From IMG/VR virus record IMGVR_UViG_3300031651_000021, positions 1-23,895 of that record: DNA of 23,895 nt; one strand, 5' to 3'. The stretch comes from a virus. A program made the position numbers and the translations under genes. The notes beneath the pieces were generated by a model. The model ran no database searches, had not been told where the DNA came from, and was given only the letters and a program-made list of their open reading frames with translations. Shown one piece after another: positions 19,104 to 23,895 of this stretch. The stretch's first letter is position 1; each line of letters starts with the position of its first letter.

Positions 19104-19868
19104 ATGGATAAGATTGCAGTGAAGACAAAAATAACAGAGTGGGGTACTGTCGGCGAGAAAGAGAAAATATCGTTTGAATTACTGGACTTCTCACCCGCCC
19201 AGGTAGCCAAAATCGACAGGGCCATTCGCAATAACGGCGAGGACAAGTATCGAATGACAATCGAGCCGGAGCAGAAACAACTGCAATTTGCACCGGTAGT
19301 ATCGGAAGTTCGCCTGGTGAGTATGAATTGTATGAGCGGGGGCCAGAAGTTAAAGATTGCTGATTTTTCCAGTCACGATAATTCTGCAAAGGCGATTAAG
19401 GCAATGGTTCAGGCAGGTACGCAGGTTGTAATTACTTTCGAAGAGATTCAGGGTAAGCTGTTTGGTGAAACTGAGGATAAAGAACGTCCCGGTCTCGATG
19501 ATAACCAGCCTGATCCGGGTGACGAGTCACGAGGTATTAGGGATGATTTCGAGGTTAATGAGAACGGTGTCATTACTAATCCACAGGTCATTACTGTCAA
19601 GCTTCCGAAGAACTACGGCACGATGTGTGCAATGTCGCTGGGAAAGAGTAACGATAACTGGTACTTCGGGTATGATTTATCAATCGGTCACGAAGCTAAT
19701 GGATCGCCGTGTTCCAATGATGGCGGTGAAAATATATATACGGCATTGATGTCAGCCAAAAATGAGATATACGAATTTATTGACAGGCAGAAAACATTCA
19801 AATATGCAAAGCAGGCCAAAAAGAAAATCGAAAAAGCCATTGATAACTGGCTGTTTGAAAACGCATAA
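19104..19868 (+). CDS. Two-domain hypothetical phage protein
   Basis: A 254-residue protein with SD AGAAAGGAG. N-terminal domain (residues about 1-115, beta-rich, VKTKITEWGTV ... TQVVITFEEIQGKLF), an acidic Pro/Gly/Asp linker (about 118-145, RPGLDDNQPDPGDESRG), and a C-terminal domain (about 150-254) with ITVKLPKNYGTMCAMSLGKS, DNWYFGYDLSIGHEANGSPCS, and a basic helix (AKQAKKKIEKAIDNWL). The arrangement suggests a nucleic-acid-metabolism protein of the early region, but I do not recognise a family. Confidence 0.55.
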   Translation: MDKIAVKTKITEWGTVGEKEKISFELLDFSPAQVAKIDRAIRNNGEDKYRMTIEPEQKQLQFAPVVSEVRLVSMNCMSGGQKLKIADFSSHDNSAKAIKAMVQAGTQVVITFEEIQGKLFGETEDKERPGLDDNQPDPGDESRGIRDDFEVNENGVITNPQVITVKLPKNYGTMCAMSLGKSNDNWYFGYDLSIGHEANGSPCSNDGGENIYTALMSAKNEIYEFIDRQKTFKYAKQAKKKIEKAIDNWLFENA

Positions 19869-19928
19869 ATCAGCGGATAGTAATAGCGTACAGCGTGTAC
19901 GCTAAACGCTAAACGCTAAACGCTAATT
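19869..19928. repeat. GCGTACAGCGTGTACGCTAAACGCTAA repeat
   Basis: AGCGTACAGCGTGTACGC then AAACGCTAAACGCTAAACGC TAATTT. It joins the GCG-forward and CGC-forward halves and can fold (GCGTACA / TGTACGC). The SD AGAAAGGA follows. Confidence 0.8.
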
Positions 19929-19946
19929 TAAGAAAGGAATCGAAAA

Positions 19947-20156
19947 ATGAGTAAGGAAAATGATATTTTATTAGCAATCAGGTTATTGTTTATTCTCTGG
20001 CCGATAATCGAAAAGTTTCTGCAATCGCTTACAAAACCGGAAGAAATTGACAAGGTGGAAGAACATATCGCACAGGCGTTTGGCGTATCTCAGCAGGTGA
20101 TTGATACAGCCAAACAACTGGCAATGATACCCGGCTTCTCTAAGTTTATAACGTAA
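19947..20156 (+). CDS. 69-residue protein with N-terminal hydrophobic helix
   Basis: SD AAGAAAGGA. Residues 6-24 (DILLAIRLLFILWPIIEKFL) form a hydrophobic or membrane-associated helix; the rest is helical (KPEEIDKVEEHIAQAFGVSQQVIDTAKQL). It could be a small membrane or holin-like protein, but evidence is weak. It ends at a strong hairpin terminator. Confidence 0.55.
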   Translation: MSKENDILLAIRLLFILWPIIEKFLQSLTKPEEIDKVEEHIAQAFGVSQQVIDTAKQLAMIPGFSKFIT

Positions 20157-20157
20157 G

Positions 20158-20194
20158 GTAACAAATCACTTGAGTGAAGTGATTTATTACTTTT
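20158..20194 (+). terminator. Hairpin terminator
   Basis: GTAA-C-AAATCACT / AGTGATTT-A-TTAC, a 12-bp stem with one mismatch and loop TGAGTGA, followed by TTTTAGTTTT. It begins at the stop codon of the preceding gene. Confidence 0.7.
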
Positions 20195-20221
20195 AGTTTT
20201 AAGAGCCTTAAAAGCATGTGG

Positions 20222-20330
20222 GATTAAATAAATCTGTGTAATCAGTGAAATCTGTGTCTAAAAATAAAAAAGGATTTTAACCACGAATGAACACGAATAA
20301 ACACATAATCTCTGTGGCTGAAAAATAATA
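20222..20330. repeat. Composite repeat block (ATCTGTGT, CACGAATGAACACGAAT, CTCTGTGGCT)
   Basis: AAATAAATCTGTGTAATCAG, ATCTGTGTCTAAAA, CCACGAATGAACACGAATAA ACACATAATCTCTGTGGCTG. Same elements as at 484-577 and 12829-12908. The gap 20157-20367 holds no gene. Confidence 0.8.
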
Positions 20331-20340
20331 AAAAAAAGGA

Positions 20341-20359
20341 CGCGGGCAGGATGCCCGCG
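20341..20359 (+). repeat. REP-like hairpin between Shine-Dalgarno and start codon
   Basis: CGCGGGCA-GGA-TGCCCGCG, a perfect 8-bp stem with 3-nt loop. AAAGGA ends at 20340, immediately before it, and ATG (20368) lies 8 bases after it. Folded, the hairpin would bring the AAAGGA to a normal 8-nt spacing. Confidence 0.85.
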
Positions 20360-20367
20360 ATACGAAT

Positions 20368-21144
20368 ATGCAAAAGGATTTTCATTATTACATGACGTTT
20401 GCCCTGGCGATAAAGGCTGGTATGGACCATGACACTGCCAAGGCAATCGCCTGGTCGAATCAGTATACGGATGAGCTTACAGAAGCGGGCCTGTACGGAA
20501 CGCAAACGCAGTGCGGTCTGCTTGGCAACTGGAAGGACCGTATCGTACAGGAAAAGGTACTGATCCCGTTCCATTTCCTGCCCGGCAGCCGATGGATAGT
20601 GACACCGAACAGCAGGATTGCTAAAGAGGTTTGTAGCGAGGCAGTTGCGTCCGTGGATTTGTTTCGGTTAGGAATTGCTCTGCATTCGCTTCAGGATACA
20701 TTTTCTCATCAGTTCTTTACAGGCTGGGAGGAGCCTTTTAACGGGGCTAAGTGGTATCATTTGATACCTGCCTTAATGCCCGATATCGGTCATACCTGCG
20801 TGGGCCGCGACCCTGACATCATATCCGCCGTCTGGACGGATCCGCGTACGGGCGAGACTATCAGAAACTATAAGCGGGCAAGAGCGGCGGCGATTGAAAC
20901 TTATAAATGGCTGTTGAAATACACGGGCCAATACGAGGCGAAAAACTATCACTGGCTCGAAGAAAGTTTGATTCCGTTCTGGAAAATAAATTCTTACGAC
21001 AATCGTAAAGAATGGCTGCTGGAATGGGCGGCCCTGCCTGCTTACGACCGTTACAAATCGTTTGAGCCGCCGGCTGACTATAAACAGGAGTTCATTAAAG
21101 CAGCCCGGCAGCAACAGTCGCTTGTAGCGAAACTAATAGCATAG
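20368..21144 (+). CDS. DUF6765-family putative zinc-dependent hydrolase
   Basis: A 258-residue protein. DFHYYMTFALAIKAG (4-18), AKAIAWSNQYTDE (24-36), FHFLPGS (about 69-75), and FRLGIALHSLQDTFSHQFFTGWEE (about 99-122) are the His/Asp-rich motifs of DUF6765, which resembles the all-helical phospholipase C/S1-P1 nuclease zinc fold. The likely metal ligands include His6, Asp35 and the HSLQD-FSH residues. Substrate unknown. No signal peptide is visible, unlike secreted PLC. Base composition is more GC-rich than in adjacent genes, suggesting separate acquisition. Translation may depend on the hairpin just upstream. Confidence 0.75.
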   Translation: MQKDFHYYMTFALAIKAGMDHDTAKAIAWSNQYTDELTEAGLYGTQTQCGLLGNWKDRIVQEKVLIPFHFLPGSRWIVTPNSRIAKEVCSEAVASVDLFRLGIALHSLQDTFSHQFFTGWEEPFNGAKWYHLIPALMPDIGHTCVGRDPDIISAVWTDPRTGETIRNYKRARAAAIETYKWLLKYTGQYEAKNYHWLEESLIPFWKINSYDNRKEWLLEWAALPAYDRYKSFEPPADYKQEFIKAARQQQSLVAKLIA

Positions 21145-21154
21145 AAATATTATT

Positions 21155-21183
21155 AGCCACAGAGGGCACAGAGGACACAGAGA
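21155..21183. repeat. GCCACAGAGGGCACAGAGGACACAGAG repeat
   Basis: The reverse-complement orientation of the CTCTGTG family (AGCCACAGAGGGCACAGAGG, ACACAGAG). It abuts the ATG at 21184 and its GAGG may serve as the ribosome site. Confidence 0.85.
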
Positions 21184-21735
21184 ATGATAGAATGCAAGCG
21201 TAAATTTGGAAAGCGAATAGACATCCCGGAAATACAGCACAAAGAGTTAGTTGATAGAGCATTTGGCTATTTGAAATTTTCTCACAGTCCATCATGTTCG
21301 GTAATATTCAAAGAGAGGCGTGCGTCAACAAGTGAAACCCCTGATGTAATCGGATTTTATGGGGGCTTTAGTTATTTAATTGAGTGCAAGGCTTCTCGTA
21401 CTGATTTTTTAGCCGATAGAAAGAAGTTTTTCAGACAAAGGCCGGAAGATGGTATGGGATATATGCGTTACTACATGGCTCCTGTTAGGCTGTTAGACCC
21501 TGATGAAATTCCCAATGGATGGGGATTGTTAGACGTGTATGAAAAAACTGGAAACCGGAACCGTATCGTCAAAATAGCAAAGGAAAGTGAGCGTTTTGAT
21601 AACAGAGATCAACTCGCCGAAATAAGCTATCTCGTATCTGCTATTAGAAGGCTCGATATATCAATGGCTGTTTATGTAGCTTCTGAAAGCTCTGTGAACT
21701 CTGTATCCTCTGTGTCTAAAAAGGCTGATAACTGA
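21184..21735 (+). CDS. PD-(D/E)XK-type phage nuclease
   Basis: A 183-residue protein. The active-site pattern is ETPDVIGFYG (Glu51, Asp54) then SYLIECKASRTDFLADRKKF (Glu67-Cys-Lys69), followed by RYYMAP (95-100) and IPNGWGLLDVYE (109-120). I know this arrangement from a common phage family related to MmcB-like/VRR-type DNA repair nucleases. It probably cleaves or processes DNA with Mg2+. The last about 16 residues (ESSVNSVSSVSKKADN) are translated from a CTCTGTG-family repeat (21690-21720), so the native C-terminus appears extended or replaced. Confidence 0.75.
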   Translation: MIECKRKFGKRIDIPEIQHKELVDRAFGYLKFSHSPSCSVIFKERRASTSETPDVIGFYGGFSYLIECKASRTDFLADRKKFFRQRPEDGMGYMRYYMAPVRLLDPDEIPNGWGLLDVYEKTGNRNRIVKIAKESERFDNRDQLAEISYLVSAIRRLDISMAVYVASESSVNSVSSVSKKADN

Positions 21736-21748
21736 AGGCTGATAACTA
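21688..21748. repeat. CTCTGTGAACTCTGTATCCTCTGTGTC and GGCTGATAACT repeats
   Basis: The first element lies inside the nuclease reading frame. The second (AGGCTGATAACTGAAGGCTG ATAACT) carries the frame's stop TGA and continues into the gap. Confidence 0.85.
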
Positions 21749-21770
21749 ATATAAATAAAGGAGAAAATTT

Positions 21771-21983
21771 ATGTGGGATGAGATAATAAAAAAGGCAAGT
21801 AAGAAAATGATAGTAGCTATCGTTTCAATGTTTTTATTAACTTCCGCCGATCCCGGATACATTGCCGGTGTAGCAATAATCGCTATAGCCTGCCAGTGGT
21901 CTCTTGATATGCGATATGGCAAGGACCCTGTAAAATTGCAAGATTCTGAAGCAGAAATACCGACCGGCGAGCCGTCCCCCTAA
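21771..21983 (+). CDS. 70-residue two-helix membrane protein, possible holin
   Basis: SD AAAGGAG. Two hydrophobic segments: KMIVAIVSMFLLTSA (about 12-26) and YIAGVAIIAIACQWSL (about 30-45), joined by a short polar turn (DPG), with a charged C-terminal tail (DPVKLQDSEAEIPTG). Size and topology match class II holins (hairpin with both ends cytoplasmic), but many small phage membrane proteins look alike. No endolysin is recognised next to it, which weakens the holin call. Confidence 0.55.
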   Translation: MWDEIIKKASKKMIVAIVSMFLLTSADPGYIAGVAIIAIACQWSLDMRYGKDPVKLQDSEAEIPTGEPSP

Positions 21984-21990
21984 ATAAAGA

Positions 21991-22326
21991 ATGAAAACGG
22001 GAATCAAAGGAGTTACACAGCGATATAACGGCAGGTTCACTGCCCAGTTCTATAACTCGATGGATAAAAGTGTTAAATATCTTGGTGGTTTTAATACTGC
22101 GATCGAGGCGAAGGCGGCCTGTGACGAATACGTTAAAAGCCTCGGGCCGTTACCAGGGCCGATTCGCGGCAGGACTAAGAAGAAAGAAAAAAAGTACAGC
22201 TATAATCCTGTGCCAAAAGAGATTACATATGTTTGCTGGCGGTGCCTGGGCTGCGGCGCCGAATATACCGAATCCAGGCAGCCGAAACAATGCGCGTGCG
22301 GGTCAATTTCTTTTGAAATGTTATGA
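21991..22326 (+). CDS. AP2-like DNA-binding domain with C-terminal zinc ribbon
   Basis: A 111-residue protein. Residues 4-50 (GIKGVTQRYNGRFTAQFYN ... KYLGGFNTAIEAKAACDEYVK) match an AP2/ERF-like DNA-binding domain, as found in phage HNH homing endonucleases. After a basic linker (RTKKKEKK), Cys82, Cys85, Cys88, Cys101 and Cys103 (CWRCLGCGAE ... QCACGS) form a zinc-ribbon-like end. There is no HNH motif, so it is probably a DNA-binding protein rather than a nuclease, or a derived homing-endonuclease fragment. It overlaps the next gene by ATGA. Confidence 0.7.
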   Translation: MKTGIKGVTQRYNGRFTAQFYNSMDKSVKYLGGFNTAIEAKAACDEYVKSLGPLPGPIRGRTKKKEKKYSYNPVPKEITYVCWRCLGCGAEYTESRQPKQCACGSISFEML

Positions 22327-22586
22327 AAAAACCAGGAATAGGAATAGCGGCAGCTTCGATAATAATGATGCAGATAAATCAGCCTCCGGTTGTAACTGAT
22401 TGCCGCTTGGTTGAACTTAATGAGTTCGTAATTATAAGCGGTGTGCCTTGGACGGATTGCGACTTTCAATGGTCTTTAGTTTGGAACGTGCCGGAAAATA
22501 ATTATATAGATGTGACTGTTTTTCAGCAGAAATCTGTTGATGGCAAACTAAAACAAAATCGTTACACGCAAAGGAGAATGAAATGA
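22323..22586 (+). CDS. 87-residue hypothetical protein
   Basis: Starts in the upstream stop (ATGA) and ends in the downstream start (ATGA). The N-terminal 17 residues are hydrophobic (PGIGIAAASIIMMQ), followed by INQPPVVTDCRLVELNE. The same motif, IDQPPIVTGCRVF, ends the next protein. No known family. The tight coupling suggests the three proteins 21991-23032 are made together. Confidence 0.55.
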   Translation: MKKPGIGIAAASIIMMQINQPPVVTDCRLVELNEFVIISGVPWTDCDFQWSLVWNVPENNYIDVTVFQQKSVDGKLKQNRYTQRRMK

Positions 22587-23032
22587 AAACTAAAATATTA
22601 TTATTACTGGTATTAACGGGCATAGCACTTGGTGGTTACATACCTATCGGTATAGTTTCGCCGGATGGAATTGATTTTGACCCGAATTTGGCACCATCGC
22701 CGGTTATGGGAGCATATCCAACCAGAGTCGGCAAAATAATTATTGGAGAGTTTGACATTGTTGCTTCGAGTGACAGAGTCTTGACTATTGTTACAGACTT
22801 GACACTAACTGAGCCTGCTATAACAACTGATACTAACGATGTTTGCAAATACGTATATGGCTGGTCTGTAACGCCTGAAACCATAGGGATACATTATTAT
22901 AATATATACTACAGCAGTCAATTATATGATCTGGAAGACCCCGATACAACAGCAGAGCATGGGGAAAGAACTATAGTTATCAAAGCAAATATTGACCAGC
23001 CTCCGATCGTAACAGGCTGTCGAGTATTTTAG
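22583..23032 (+). CDS. 149-residue exported protein
   Basis: The N-terminus is a clear signal peptide: MKTKILLLLVLTGIALGGYIPIG, with a short basic start, an Leu-rich core and small residues at about 17-18. There is no lipobox Cys. The mature part is beta-rich (RVGKIIIGEFDIVASSDRVL, VCKYVYGWSVTPETIGIHYY), ending NIDQPPIVTGCRVF. Export suggests a role at the cell envelope (lysis, superinfection exclusion or lysogenic conversion). SD AAAGGAG lies upstream. No family is recognised. Confidence 0.6.
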   Translation: MKTKILLLLVLTGIALGGYIPIGIVSPDGIDFDPNLAPSPVMGAYPTRVGKIIIGEFDIVASSDRVLTIVTDLTLTEPAITTDTNDVCKYVYGWSVTPETIGIHYYNIYYSSQLYDLEDPDTTAEHGERTIVIKANIDQPPIVTGCRVF

Positions 23033-23125
23033 TCGCAGAGAGTGACCTCTGTGGCAAGGACTAAAGATAGCTGACAGCTGACAGCGTATCCGCTGCACGC
23101 TCTACGCTAAACGCAAAACGCTAAA
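23033..23125. repeat. Composite repeat block
   Basis: CGCAGAGAGTGACCTCTGTGGC, AGCTGACAGCTGACAGCGTA, ACGCTCTACGCTAAACGC, AAAACGCTAAAT: elements of three families in sequence. Confidence 0.75.
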
Positions 23126-23127
23126 TA

Positions 23128-23181
23128 ATGAAAGGTGTGAAAGGTGTGAAAGGTGTGAAAGATGTGAAAGGTGAGAAATAA
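23128..23181 (+). CDS. 17-codon repeat-encoded leader ORF
   Basis: ATG AAA GGT GTG ... AAA TAA encodes MKGVKGVKGVKDVKGEK. It is read wholly from the 9-bp GAAAGGTGT array. Its TAA overlaps the next ATG (TAATG, 23179-23183), so it could couple translation to the downstream gene. It may equally be a by-product of the array. Confidence 0.35.
   Translation: MKGVKGVKGVKDVKGEK
23130..23174 (+). repeat. Tandem 9-bp GAAAGGTGT array (5 units)
   Basis: GAAAGGTGT three times, GAAAGATGT, GAAAGGTGA, ending 6 bases before the ATG at 23181. Same unit as 18041-18104 and same position relative to a start codon. Confidence 0.9.
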
Positions 23182-23798
23182 TGACCAATCTATTTGAGAA
23201 TAAAGATATAGTTTTATGTGCAAGATGCAGTGCACGCTGCAAAAATATGCCTGTCCCGAATTCAAAGGCGAAAATGCTAAAGAGGGGAGTTGGTGAAAAA
23301 GGATCGCTTTGTATTAGCTGCGCGGTACATGACTGGTTGCGAAATACATATCCCGTAAATAGGATTCTGGCCGGTATGCAAAATCCAAAATACCTTTTAC
23401 TGCCTCATATACAGGAACAATTCACCGGTATTATGAGGGCGGGATTTTCCGATGCGAGGCCAGATGAGATTGACTGGCAATTGATAGTTGATAACTGGGA
23501 CCTGCCATGGCCGAATAAAGTCAAAGCAACTGCAATGAATCCGATGAGCCAGGAGCTTCTTGATAGGGAGCCTGCCGAACTTGCTAAAAGAGAAGCCATT
23601 CTCAAAGAAGAATTTAAGTCAAAAGAAAAAAGAAAAAAAGAGCGTGACGAAAAAGTAATTGAAGCAATGAATGATTTTCTAAATGCTGTAAATCCGGACA
23701 GGCCGGAAAGAAAGTATCAATGTCACGAAAATGAATCTCATTCGATAATTATTGATGGTTATGAAGATATTCAGGCAGATAACAGCGACGGGCAATGA
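23181..23798 (+). CDS. Phage zinc-finger hypothetical protein
   Basis: A 205-residue protein. Cysteines 13, 16, 20 and 44, 47 (CARCSARC ... LCISC) form a zinc site near the N-terminus. The middle reads YLLLPHIQEQFTGIMRAGF and EIDWQLIVDNWDLPWP, a combination I recall from a widespread phage family of unknown function. The C-terminal third is a highly charged helix (KREAILKEEFKSKEKRKKERD). Probably a cytoplasmic nucleic-acid-related protein of the early region. The ribosome site is the GAAAGG array. Confidence 0.65.
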   Translation: MTNLFENKDIVLCARCSARCKNMPVPNSKAKMLKRGVGEKGSLCISCAVHDWLRNTYPVNRILAGMQNPKYLLLPHIQEQFTGIMRAGFSDARPDEIDWQLIVDNWDLPWPNKVKATAMNPMSQELLDREPAELAKREAILKEEFKSKEKRKKERDEKVIEAMNDFLNAVNPDRPERKYQCHENESHSIIIDGYEDIQADNSDGQ

Positions 23799-23895
23799 AT
23801 GGCAGCCATGTAAAAGATGCGGCCAAACGTTTGGGAATGGTGAGGTTATTACAAGCATATGCCGCGATAATGGACTGTATGTAGAAAGCTGGTTT
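23761..23895 (+). CDS. Zinc-ribbon protein, 5' part
   Basis: Open to the right edge. Begins MKIFRQITATGNEWQPCKRC and continues with GQTF, CRDNGLYVESWF. The spacing C-x2-C and a further Cys is typical of short phage zinc-ribbon proteins. The start at 23761 overlaps the previous gene by 38 bases and has only a weak GATGG upstream, so the start is uncertain; the frame itself is convincing. Confidence 0.5.
   Translation, partial: MKIFRQITATGNEWQPCKRCGQTFGNGEVITSICRDNGLYVESWF

Overview
The window is part of a tailed double-stranded DNA phage genome (free phage or prophage) of a bacterial host. All intact genes lie on the plus strand. The first half is a complete siphovirus tail module. Shine-Dalgarno sites of the AGAAAGG(A) type and a consensus TTGACA-N17-TATAAT promoter point to a bacterium. 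The gaps between genes are full of short repeat families (GCGTATA tracts, ACGCTGAACGCTAA, CTCTGTG-CTCTGTGGC, CACGAATGAACACGAAT, AGCTGATAGCTGAAAGCTAA). From memory, such families are common in Planctomycetota and some other environmental phyla. The host assignment is therefore only a low-confidence inference.

Layout. Positions 3-1015: end of a fibre-like virion protein and a putative head-tail completion protein. Positions 1063-12746: tail genes in the usual order: small membrane protein, minor tail protein Z, tail terminator, major tail tube protein, tail assembly chaperone with a probable -1 frameshift (A AAA AAC slippery site), a small structural protein, tape measure, DUF2460, two accessory virion proteins, DUF2163, NlpC/P60 peptidase, a tail-tip protein split into two ORFs, and a DUF2793 protein. 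The order DUF2460, DUF2163, NlpC/P60, tail hub matches the gene-transfer-agent/lambda-like tail-tip cassette. Terminators follow. Positions 12988-14467: a strong promoter, a Cys-rich orphan gene, a Cro/XRE-like regulator and, on the minus strand, a 5'-truncated staphylococcal-nuclease remnant. Positions 14468-16487: a small RHH-like protein, an ATP-dependent DNA ligase, a 44-residue protein and a DUF7873-like protein.

Positions 16488-17800 hold the most unusual part. Two tRNAs appear to be circularly permuted: the T arm, 3' acceptor strand and CCA lie upstream, then an 18-22 nt linker ending in the same TTTATAAAC, then the matching 5' acceptor strand and D arm. Acceptor strands pair within each unit and not between units. 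Flanking sequences can pair into long rods that would hold the two pieces together. The first unit is Leu-like but has a GAAA tetraloop where the anticodon loop should be. Next come an initiator-like tRNA(CAU) inside the 3' end of a phage ORF, and a disrupted tRNA-like locus.

Positions 18113-23895: small phage accessory genes, a DUF6765 putative zinc hydrolase, a PD-(D/E)XK nuclease, small membrane and exported proteins, an AP2/zinc-ribbon protein and zinc-finger proteins, one running off the right edge. Intergenic repeats repeatedly supply stop codons, C-terminal tails, or sequence between a Shine-Dalgarno site and its start codon.
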